A program made the position numbers and the translations under genes. From assembly GCF_000524195.1 (NCBI RefSeq), contig NW_020170381.1, forward strand, positions 1,642,153-1,706,152: a stretch of 64,000 bases of DNA, written 5' to 3'. The notes beneath the pieces were generated by a model. The model did no database searches. It was not told the DNA's origin and was given only the letters and a program-made list of their open reading frames with translations. This document shows positions 24,475-35,800 of the stretch, in pieces; the stretch's first letter is position 1, and each line of letters begins with the position of its first letter. The DNA is from Echinococcus granulosus. Taxonomy: Eukaryota; Platyhelminthes; Cestoda; Cyclophyllidea; Taeniidae.

Positions 24475-25760
24475 TTAAGCGGCTTTCATGCTAGCTGTTT
24501 CCGCGGGGAGATTTGTGTCTACAACCGCCGCCATGGCTGTGGCTACCGGTGCGATTGATTCCTCTTGCTTATCCGACTTTGTCTGGGGATTTTGAAGCTG
24601 CAGTTGAGTGTGCTGCTGTGTGATAGTATCTAGATAGTCCAGACATTCAGCTGAGGTCAGCTTGACAATGATGTTCTTCTTCGAGTCCGTGCCTGGATGG
24701 GTGACCTCAATGTGCCGTACAAGGTGGTCTTTCCGGTAGTACTCCTTCTGACAGACCCCACACACAAAGGGCTTAAACCCCACGTGCCTCAGAGAGTGTC
24801 TCTGTAGGTTCGATCGCTGTGTGAACTGAGCGCCGCAGAAGTTGCATCGGAAGGCCTTGTGCTGCGAGTAGGTGTGCTCGCATAGCGAGTTGAGAGAGAG
24901 GAAGGCGAGTTTGCATTGGTTACAGACAAAGGACTTGCCATAACGCCGTGTGGATGCGAGAATATCATCTGTCTCGGAAGAGTAGACGGGATCGTTTGAA
25001 GGGTCTGGTAGGCTAGCCAGTGACTGCACTGACGTCACCGGTGCGTTGGTAGTGTTGGTGAGCATTGGGCGTGGAAGAATAGGCCGAGGAGTGCTGCTAC
25101 TCACCTTTGGGGTCGTGGTAAGGGGGAGGACAAGCTTGTTGGTTGTTGGAGGAGTGGAAGTGAGGTTAGGGAGGATTGGGACCTGATGCTTGGGCTCCAG
25201 TTGGGCCGCGCTAGCGAGAGCATTCATGAGAGTTGGTGCGATGGTATCGCTAACCTCTGGAGTTTGACCGACCAAATGCTGCTCCATTTCGGGCATCTTG
25301 CAGGGCGGAACTTCTTCAAGGGCACCTGGTGGACTTTGTGGAATCTTGCAAGGTCTGCAGAATTTCCTTTTCCTCCTCGAGGTCGACTGTGTCACGGGTC
25401 CCTCTGTTTCGACACTAACGGGAGGATCGCCACACTCAACGCCCGAGTCATTTAGAGGTGAGGCAACAACCAGTTCTGGCGAGATTGCAGTAATCTTATT
25501 GTCCGCTTCTTCCCCAGCTACTCGCTTAAAGCATCGATTCACAATAAGGCTGCGGTAGTTTTCCCCATCAATTTGATAAGCGATGAGCGCTTGTAATCGG
25601 ATTTCCTTGGCGAAAGATGGGAAAAGTGCTCTAACTAGAAGCTGAGCGAGTTGATTTTCATCTAGTATCGCCACTTCATTCGAGACCTCCTGACCGTTAC
25701 ATTCTGAATCTTGCAGTGCGCCATTGAGGAGCTTTTGTTTCTCATCTGCAGTAGTATTTT
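24475..25760 (-). CDS. C2H2 zinc-finger protein, final exon (3 fingers)
   Basis: The exon starts after a TTGTTATTAG acceptor (AG at 25762-25761) with two bases completing a split codon, then encodes about 427 residues to TAA at 24477-24475. Its N-terminal two thirds are low-complexity, rich in Pro, Ser and Thr, with a basic patch RRKRK that could be a nuclear signal. Three classical C2H2 fingers lie at 24930-24697. Finger 1 (FVCNQC...H-x4-H) and finger 2 (FRCNFC...H-x3-H) are joined by only two residues, and a five-residue VGFKP linker leads to finger 3 (FVCGVC...H-x4-H). The tail has a Gln-rich run. It is probably a sequence-specific nuclear DNA-binding factor, but I cannot assign an orthologue. 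No methionine lies before the middle of the exon, so at least one 5' exon ending in phase 1 is missing. I did not find it in the GC-rich region just upstream. Confidence 0.85.
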
Positions 25761-25939
25761 CTAATAACAAATTAAAACAAGTATTTTAACAGTATTTGTG
25801 CGATCGTGTTACACCACGACTACCACTTATTTGAGTTACTAATTCTGTGTAAGTTTTAGGTAAATATGGGGTTTTACCGCACGCAGGAAGCGGGCACAAT
25901 CACGCCTACGCCAAAATTGACTGACGGGGTTACAACGTT

Positions 25940-26240
25940 AAGTTTCGCTACTTGACAGTGGAGAGTGTCCACGTGGCCAGTGATAACTTGTCTCACCGCC
26001 AGGCCGATGGAGGTGCGAGGCCAAGCGCCGCGCTCACCTCACAGCGTAGTGCATGCGCACACTGGCCGCCTGCGACCACGCGCGCGTCCAGTTGGAGCGT
26101 GCGCAATCGATAATGCCTCGCCGTGGTGCGCGCACGCACTGAGTGCATGCACCGGCGCGCAATGCCTCCTATAAACAATGTGCAGTCGCGCACCCGCGCA
26201 CAGGCCTTCTTGTGCGTACACATTTGCATCTAAATACGCA
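25940..26240. promoter_or_regulatory. CpG-rich island upstream of the zinc-finger exon
   Basis: A 300-bp block far richer in G+C and CpG than its AT-rich surroundings, with GTGCGCGCACGCAC-type alternating purine-pyrimidine runs and the palindrome TGCATGCA. It begins 180 bp 5' of the zinc-finger exon (minus strand), so promoter, 5' UTR or first exon of that gene is the simplest reading. A TATAAA lies at 26170-26175 on the plus strand. No ATG in the block joins to the downstream exon in the required phase 1, so it is not proven to be coding. Confidence 0.35.
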
Positions 26241-29200
26241 CGTACCGTTGACCTTCACTCCGTTGCACGGCTAGATTGGATCAATGCCTGGACCTCGTGC
26301 TTTTTGGGTTCATAGGGCAGAGGGAGGGTTGGTTTTTTGCTAGAAATAGAGTCCCGTGACTCCTTGGGCTTGAAATGCTCCAAGAATCTAAATGTGGTCC
26401 CAGGGGGAATTGGGTGGAAGTGGTAGTTGGGGTAATATTTTCATGCTACCAGCTCTTATTATTTATTTCGTTACATTCTAAAGGCCACTCTTTTCTGCAA
26501 GTACACTACCCCCGTTTCTGGTGGCTGGAGGAGAAACGAGTTTTGTAGCTGATCAACAAAACAAAAATGCGGGATCCTCTCATTTGTACTTTCTGATATC
26601 TTAAGCCCAAGGGCTTCATTCAAAAAGCCTCTGCCTATGGCATTAATTGGTGGTGTAGGTGATGAAAAATACAAGTGGAATGCTAATGAATATGTGCTGC
26701 ACACATTGCACAAGCTAAACGGTGGGTTGATTTTGAGTAATGCGGAAAATTTCAAACGGCAAATAGCACTATTCCACATTTTCGCATGCGCTCTGGTAAA
26801 TCTGCACCTGATTGGCCGGCCAACAATGATACGCAGAAATTACAGCTGGAACTGTCGCGAATCCAAAGTTTACTGAGTGAGCTTTGTAGAATATTGTAGC
26901 TGAATAAGGATTACCATTCATGTACGGAGGAGATCACCAGAACCAATGGGTATTAAATGCGTGTTTTGTGAATAAGGTGGAGGATGTTTGTGATTGGTTA
27001 GCGATATTTCCCCGTATCATCTGCATGGTCATTTGCCCGTACGCAAAATTTCTATTGGTTCAAATGAGGAAAACGGACTGTACTACGATTAGTTGGAAGG
27101 CGGACTGTTTTTCCAGATACGCTGACTTTCCCTCGCTTATATTGCATCTGATATCGACTTCATTACGATGTTTTAAGGGTTGTAGTTAAGTGAAACATCG
27201 AATCAGTCATCCATGTGTTTATATTCGTCACCTACGGGTTCTGTGTGGGCACCATCATAGCCACCACAAACAATAACAAACCCTAGGTTAGCAGCAGGTT
27301 CTGCGTTTTTAAAAAAGTATTGATTCATTTAAAACTTGCATCTTAACATTTAACTCTAGTAGATAAAAAAAAATCTGTCTGGGGACTGTCAGCAAGTGCA
27401 GTTCTTCGTTATTCCACTAAATTTAGTCTTGGTCAAGGAGCATGATTAAATTTTTAGTGTCAATTCTTTATTCTTTTTCGTCCAGGAGCTGATTAAGAGG
27501 CGCACATTCTACCTGCGACTTTTAATGTTGTGATACTGAGGAGCCGCTTTACTGCAGTTTTTCAAGCACATAACATTAAAATCGGTCCAATACATAGCTG
27601 CGCCACATGCTAAATCGTGGCAAGTAATTGTATAGCCGGCCTTAGTTGCAAAGCAGGATTTATTCGCAAAAAAATTGCGGAAGCGTTGCTTGGTTAGATG
27701 GTAAATTGTTACTAATAAGAAGGTGAATTCATGATTATAATCTTAATTGCTTTAGATATCACTCATAGGGATAGTTAAATAAAGTCGGTCTGAGTTTACA
27801 GTAATTAGCTTCACTTTGGTGAAAGATAGTTTAAACGTCCCATTGATAGGACGAACTGCCTAACAGTTCAGACTAGATTGCTGTGATTATTCATTAACTG
27901 ACACACGAAGCCAAGGAAGCCAGCCTACAAGTATGCGTTTGTAGTATTTTGGTGCAGCAATCTTCCGTAAAAATGCAAAGATTGGATTTCAATTACCTCC
28001 TCTCACTTTAGTACTGTCGGTCAACGGACTAGACATGTGAAAACATCAAGATTCTGTTAAATGGAAAAGTAATCGAAAGTCAAGCATTACCTCCAATCAT
28101 TACCAGTAACAAGATTAAGGAACCAAACAATCATGTAAGTAGTAAATGCGATGCTACACTAAAACCAGATGCATTTTAAACAATAATTTTGCCAATAGCA
28201 GGAAGAAGGAGCTTAAAAAAAACCAAACTGAAATGCGGGTTAGCATACACTACCGCACTGCCTCAATCATGTTGCATTACCTTTTGGACCCTATGATATC
28301 CCCTAAAAGGAGTCCATTTTATGGTTGCTTATGATAAACATTAAATTTTGAAAGAAATTAATGGTGGGGGTAGGGGAATAACGGATGGTAGATGCTAATG
28401 CGCATAAGAAAAACGACTGCGATTTTCCTTCAGGGGTGATTAAAATAAAGGTAGATAATGACAGGCATAACCAAATATGTGCTACGTGGATCAGAGGCAG
28501 GCCTTAAGAGGAGAGCAAGAAAATAGAAGGGTTAGAAACCGTTTCCTCTTTTCTATGTGATCAATAGCCCCTGTTCGTGTTTGCGTGTGCTTACGGGCTC
28601 TGTTTAAACAAAACGGTGGATGGGAAAGTGTCTTAAATTCTCCCTTTCTTTTCTGTTGTGAATCTACGGTAAATAAACAAGCCTCTATGTGATGCAGACA
28701 CAGGGAAAAGCCATTGAAATAGTTATCGTTTGTGTGGAGAATAAATTGCCAGATGATTTCCTAATTCTTTAGAATTTCGTACAGGTATGGATGGAAAGTT
28801 ACTGGTCTCCAGTTGATGATCATCTTAGTAGCGGTTTCCAGCTATAGCATTTATCCCACTGAGAAAGCTGATTATTATCACAAAGGAGACCAGCAACTAG
28901 CAGTGCTTCGGCTTGCCATAGGTCTCAAGTTGATATAAACGGCTCATTAAGCCCCTATATTCAGTACTCTTGAGCTGGATTGAGACACCCACCAGTTGTG
29001 CATTTTACGCAGGCTGAGCGACTTAGTTTAAAGTAGGTAGAAGATGGTGCAATCGCCTTAATGTTCAACCCGAAAACCACCTATTTAATGTACGTGGATA
29101 ATTTTCCATTATTTTAGGAATGGCGGTGTCAATCCCTTCAAACGCATGGTGACCTATAAAAGTCTTCCAAATCATTATTTCAACTGTTAATTCAATTACA

Positions 29201-32200
29201 TGTTACGATGCAGACTGATGCTTGTCCAGTTGTCCTTTTCTTGTTTAAATGGTCGAACCTGTCGGTACCTGGCAATGCGGTTCAATAGGTTATTAAAAGT
29301 GACTTTTGTGTTGTGTATGTAAACACCTACACGAGACCTATGTACCAGATGCGTGACCAAAATTAACCACAGAAATAAATCATATGCAGTTTTTTTCTAC
29401 ACCGGCCCATTAAATGGGATCTTAACGTGTTTGAGTTGCAGCTTCCAATCCAGCTGAGCACAGCTATTTAGTAGCTGTGGGCTTTGTGGCTGAATTCGCA
29501 GAAACGCCGGAGGACGTGATAAATGTTGTCTATTATCAATACGATCCATTTATTCTTGGATAAAATTAAGTCATCCTGTGGCAGAATTTGCAATAGACTT
29601 TCCTGCCACCCAAATGACGAATTTTTGCAACTACAACAAACCAACATATCGAATCGGAATCCCCTGCCTCTGTCATTACGCTGAAGTTATGCTCACTCCA
29701 AGGGTACCTTTCTAAGACAAATAACGTTCCAATGTGAGTACGGAATAAAGTAAAACAATGGGGAAAAGATTATTTTATGGAAATATTCAACACATTAGTG
29801 GAATTGTGGGACTGAATTATTTTGAGATTTATGTAGAATGATATAATTTGGTGTGCCTTCATCAGGAAAGAAAGGAAAGCGTAATGACTACTACTCCTTC
29901 AACTTTCAACGTTATAGGTTAAATAGAAAAGTGACAGTTGCCTGCCATTAGTTGTAAAATAGTAAAAAGTAAATATCTGGGAAGTGAACTGCATTCATTA
30001 CTTGGTTAAATTACCTTGGATGGTACCCTCCAATGTGGCAAAATTCCCAAATCCCCTCTGACGGTAAATGTCCTGATTAAGTTGGACCTCTGGTGCATAA
30101 ACAACCATTTTTTCAAGGTATCTTTTATTAGCACGACCGTATCCAAATTTATGCATTTTTTTGATATCGCAAGTATGCAAAGTCGTGTAATCTAGTCCTT
30201 CCTGTGGGCGGATGCAAATTGTAGTAGGCAAATGATATTTCAGCAGGGTGACAACGACTGTTTATGTTTAAGAGTCTGCGCTGTTTGTGAAACATTTTTC
30301 ACGGTCAGTAAATCCTGTTATAGTTTGGCGCAAACTCATGTGGCCAATAAAAGGCCAGTGTGTTCCATGATCACTTAGGTGCAATTTGCACCTGATCTGA
30401 GGCCAATCTGTCTGCTATTCCCATTGCCTGACCTAAATGTGGTCATCACGACATTCGTTATTAATAAGCATCTGCGTATGTACAGGAGCTACGCCCGCTC
30501 TTATGTCTCTGTTAGTTACTATTGTTTGCAGTTTTTTAAAGAGGGTTAACCAACTAGTAAAAATTCTCAACCCTTTCGCTTTTGACATACCTACTTTCTG
30601 ATTCTTAGCCAGATATAGTCTATTTCAAGAGCAAATTATTACCAAAGGTTAATTTAGTGAGCACACCCTGGTTTGTGCTTGTTTAGACTTGATAAATGGT
30701 CTCTGATTATTAATAGGAAGGTCACTTTTGGATTGATGCCATGATCTCTTGGAGTTTGAATACCAAGAGGGTTATGGAAGCAGAACCAGGGCGAAGATAG
30801 CAGGCCAAATCACAATGTTAGTCTCCTGAGTGCAGTAAGGTGGTGGGATCAAGGGTTATGAGGCAACTCAGACTCTCTTCACAACAGTATGGTGGAAGTG
30901 ATTTGTTAAACAGCACCGCCACCAGCACCAAAACGATGGTGGCGAGTGAATCACCCTCTTTGAGCAGCACCGTGCTGGCGTGGGTATACACACACTTTGA
31001 GGGTGCGGAAGTGTGTGCGCGTCGTTTGACGACTACGAGACGTGCACCCACGCAGAGGCGCGAGCCACGCAGCGTGCGCAATCTGAAACGCAACGCCCCA
31101 CCCTGCCAGCGCCTCCTGCATCTCGCAGTGGAGTGGGTATAGGTTTGAGGTACTGCTACCCGCCTCCCAAGTATTGATTCTCCGAGACTAGCATACAAGG
31201 CCTAAGCCACATTGCCTCCCCCGATTTGGACCACCTCACTAAAGGCGTCTCATCACTTTCCTTGATGTACTTGCAGATAAACAAAACTGGGGTGGAAAAG
31301 GGAATCTCAGAGCACCTGAATTAATGCAACCTCCTAAGTCATTGCATAACCTTCCTATTTGAGAACATCATCGATGCAACACGCGCAAATCCGTGTAATT
31401 ATTCGCGCCTGAGTAAATGTATAAATATGCAAAATCTAAGAGTTCACGATCTTTGTTAGCGAATGCAAAACGCAGGTAGCTAAGAAATAAGAGCCTCTCA
31501 AATAGGAAGCAGACCAAAACTGCAAAACCCCAAAAATAATTAATCATTCAAGAAGAGTTATTAAGGGCAGCTCTCTGTCTTCTTAATCCAGCAAGAGACG
31601 TGACTTGTTTACACATTTTGGGCCATAAATTTGTGGTTTTCCATCGACGATATCGTGTATTCAAATAGAGGAATGACATAAATACTTCAGCAGTAAAGGC
31701 AGCATTTTAATAAACAAATAGAGGCAGCTCTCACATAGCTTCACCGTGGTATACCTTTTTATTCTGCTCATTATAGAACGTAGAAGTAGACACAAAAATT
31801 TAACTGCAAAAAAAGCGTAATGACTATCGTGGATTCTGGGTCAGTAGTGCTCACCACGTCGCATCCCCAGAGATTCCCAAAGTATGACTTCGTTTCCTTG
31901 CGTCAGCTATTTTATAATATGCTTAAGAATATGAGTTAATTTGCCAAAGAATTTTCTAAGATGGTACAACTGAAAACACCCTTACCGTAAATCATTTTGG
32001 GTAAGGCATAGGTAACGTGCTTTAAACACCACATACTCCAATCTGACAATACATTAAGAAAAAATTGCACCTATACTATTTTGCTGAAATTTTCATGTGA
32101 GAAACAAAGGTCTGACAGCAGCTAGTAGCAACACCCAAAAATTTGGGCAAAAGGATGAATTTTTGAGAAAAGAGCAGTTGAGGTGAGAGTCATCGAAATA

Positions 32201-32560
32201 CGTTTGAATACCAAACCACCTATTCAAACTTTTCTTGCTGTGAGGAGGAGAAAGCATAAGGTGTTTCAATGCGACTTTTGTATGCACTTTTAAAACCGTC
32301 GAAATAACAGCCCATTTGGCTAATCATAAAGAGAAGTGGATTTAATGGAATAAATCAAATTAGCTAACATACTAATTAATATCGCACTTTAAGTAAAGTA
32401 TGAAATGTTCTTACTATTGTTGTTTACCCAATGCGCAGTTTGATAATATGCCTACAGAGTAAATACTTACCTCCGTTTGACATCAGAAAGTGCGGAGGAT
32501 TTTTGGGAAGGTTGATCCTTGAAAGTATTACTGTGAGGGTGCCAAAGAAACCTGATCTTC
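26241..32560. other. gene-poor stretch
   Basis: No exon could be supported. A minus-strand open reading at 26471-26779 and plus-strand ones around 26637-27189 overlap one another and are AT-rich, so they are probably chance. A GC-rich island at about 30920-31140 is open on both strands and has the same GTGTGCGCG-like composition as the other islands in this window. The rest is plain AT-rich sequence. Confidence 0.5.
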
Positions 32561-32564
32561 AACG

Positions 32565-32830
32565 TGTTATGCACCGCTGGCCGTGTGATTGGCTTGGATT
32601 GCGGGCTCACCAATCACAGTCCCTCACCATTTCGCACACACGCACACTTGGGTCCTCATTGGCTGCTCCCGGCATGAGGTCTGCCCATCGATGCGCACGC
32701 ACGATCGCACACCTGTCCAGCCAATCAGCGTTGCAACCCATCTCACACGTACTCGCGTGACCTTGACGATGGCAGCATGCGACACGTGTACGCAAGCTAG
32801 CACTCACGCACATGCATGCCAGCCCTCCTT
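32565..32830. promoter_or_regulatory. GC-rich promoter-like island with four CCAAT boxes
   Basis: Within a GC-rich, CpG-rich block there are four CCAAT pentamers: ATTGG at 32588-32592, CCAAT at 32610-32614, ATTGG at 32658-32662 and CCAAT at 32721-32725. Flanks such as AGCCAATCAGC and TGATTGGCT fit the extended NF-Y consensus. Clustered CCAAT boxes in a CpG-rich block are typical of a TATA-less promoter, possibly bidirectional. No coding exon is visible close by. It could serve the zinc-finger gene 6.8 kb away on the minus strand, or an unseen transcript. Confidence 0.45.
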
Positions 32831-35800
32831 ACGGAGTTGCCTCCACAATGATGGTGCTGGTTCTCTTGATCTCTCCATGCCGGTGACCTGAGCAGTTTCA
32901 TATGCCTTGAATGGGCGACAAACGAGGACCCGAGAACTCACATAAAAGCCAATTGTAACTCCCACAGCCACAGGAGTCTGGAGCGATGGGGGCTCAGCAA
33001 CAAGAACTGGAATTGTCCACATAGATGGGTGAAAAAAGAGATACAAAGTAGCCAACATGTAACGAATTGCCATGTGGATGTTGTGACCTGAGGCTAGGTG
33101 AGTCTTCGTAACCACACACTTCCAGGGTCGCCATCGGGGTAGACGGAAGAAGATTATCGGTTTACAAAATCCTCAACCCCTCCATTCGCTAGCAAGTCTT
33201 TTAGTTTAGCAACAACACCTGGTTAAGCATAGGGGATCTGTAGACTTTCACAGAGAAAAAAAACAACATAGTAGCAAAACTCACCCCTCGTATACGATTT
33301 TATCTTCCATCTGGCCTCATCTTAAATCGAAAGGTTCTGCAAGAGAGGACACTGATTACGTTCAAAAAATCACGAGTTTTGTAGTACTGTAATTGATGCA
33401 GCAAAGCTTCTTTATCTTCGGCATAATACTCAGAAAAATACCGTTTTGTTTTTCAACAAGTCAAATGTCAGCCAGAATATTTGATAAAGTGTCTAACGGC
33501 TTCATTAATTCTAAACCCGCCATTTTTTTGAATCTCAAAAAACCGGAAACAATGTAAAGTAGTACATTAAAATATTGTCATTACACGTGCCTAAGTAAAG
33601 TACCTGAAAATATTCGCAAAACCCCTAACTAGTTGGTACGTTAATTTGGAAGTCAAAGGTCAATCTTCCTTTCATCTAGCCTTCACCGGATGTGGGGAAA
33701 CTTGCGGAATTGGAGCATTTCGAGGCGAAGAAATGCAATAAGCTTGAGCTGCGGATCATATGAATAATTTCTTCACCCAGACAAATGCTCAAGAGGAACT
33801 TCCACACGCCTTGCACTACTGTGCAAAGACGTTATAGCGGGTGCCGACTTTGCAATCGTCGGTGTTGAAGCAGACATCAAAATAGCAGGCAGGTGTAAAA
33901 TTTGTCGTAGGGACAGTTAACTAAAATTTACCCAATTTCTTATGCATTCAAATGATCACGAAAATATGTTAGTCTTTTGGATTGACCGAATTGAGTTCAT
34001 GCTATCCTTACAGCTTCTCGCTTTCCAGATGTTTGTGCTACCTTGCTGACGTGACGGACAGCCAAGAATATTCAACAATACACTAATTTTAATCAACTAT
34101 GCCTACTTAGTGATGAGTTAATTCACTTCAGTTATTATATTTTGTTCTTTTCAAGAATGAGTCAAAGGAACGAATGCTCTCATGTAACCAACCGCTGCAA
34201 ATGTGAAGACTGAGAGGTAATTATGAGCCAGTTTTCGTGATTCTTCCATGCACCGAAATTTCTACCAACAGAATGTGGAAATGTACATGCAGACAAGGGC
34301 ATCTCTAACCGTCATAGTAAGACCTCACCCGAGTTGCCTAATCCTGCACTTTTGTGCTACCACCTGCGGTCGCACCTTCTCTTGACCTGAAAGTGAACGC
34401 GTCCCTCCTCACCACTTCCTGGTTTTGGCCTCTGCCAGCCACTCGCATCTGTAGAGCCATCCCCACGCCTGACTAGCCGCCTTTTTGTGCTCAAGGCGCA
34501 CGAGAGACTTATAACATCACCGTTTCCAATGATCGATATTGGAAATTGAGTATTAGAAACCATTTGATCAATCGATAATCAATGTTGATTATTTTCAATA
34601 AGAGCTTTTACCTACGTCCAATCCAAATTGCTCTGTTAATTGATTTGAAGGCTACTTTAACGATGAAAGGAATCCCTGGGTTGCTTATCACCGAGACAGT
34701 CATCACGCCGATTTGGACTGTCCGTTGCACTAAAAGAGGACTATAGGTAGATTGAAGGTCAACAATGACTTCGCTTGTGTTTGTCCCAGCTTTCAATTTT
34801 CATTGATATTAGTTATTGGGAAAGTTATACTGCTCATCTTCGAGCACCTCGATAAGAGCAGATCTTTCTGAATCTCAATAAAATTGGTAAGTTTGAATTA
34901 CAGGACGAATGTACGGACTCTATAAGACAGTGCTTAGTGTGGTGTAACCGTTAGCCTCGATTTATAATTAGACAGTTGTTTACTATTTTAAATCAGCATG
35001 GTAAACACTTTGCGGCAAGGTTCGCACTACATAAATCCCCTCATTCGTCCCAATGGGTGCTCGCAAGACTAGATGAGCCTAGTTTACACGAGTTCTAAGG
35101 CCTTTTCAAATATAACAAGCATCTTTACTACTGCTTTATTTTATGACTGCTTGCAATAAAATAGTAAGAAATAACTTCAAAAAGCTGCAAAACTTTTAGT
35201 AAATGAGAAATGCGACATCACCAAGATGAGTAGAGTAATAAATTACGGAGGGGAGGTAGATTAGGAAGCTCTGGCCTACATTGGCCAACAATTCCGACTT
35301 ACCAATATGTCTTATTCAGGGAGCAGTGGGAGGCGAGGGGCGCAAAATTCAAATAGTACTCACGGTAAGCCAATCTGCCACAGCAAAGGCCTCCTATTCA
35401 TGTTTTTCATATGCACCATTTCCCCATGTCCCTTTGGCACTTATTTTAAGCCGTCTCCCGCCTTATCTGAATTACACGCTCCACAATCCCACTTGCCTCT
35501 ATTTTGCCTCACAGAATAACTGTTGGGTAGCATATAAACCTGAATACTTTCAAAAGTACCATTGTGGTGGTACTGCTTCTCTATAACACCAATAACATAA
35601 TTGATTAAGCAAACTTTGGAAAATTTGGTTTCAAGTCACTTTACCTGAAATACTAAATGACAACTTTGCCTTTCCCTGATGTTTGTTTGAATTTTAACCA
35701 CATCTAAGTACCCCATAATGCATCTTACCGTAGGCTTAAAGTTTACCTTTGACAAAACTTTACAGTATTATTAGCTATAGTTTCTACTTCCTTAATATAA

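Noticed and set aside
30818..31198. 126-codon minus-strand reading with a 100-codon plus-strand reading opposite
   Set aside because: Both strands are open because the island is GC-rich and low in stop codons. No domain and no splice-consistent neighbours, so I read it as an island, not a gene.
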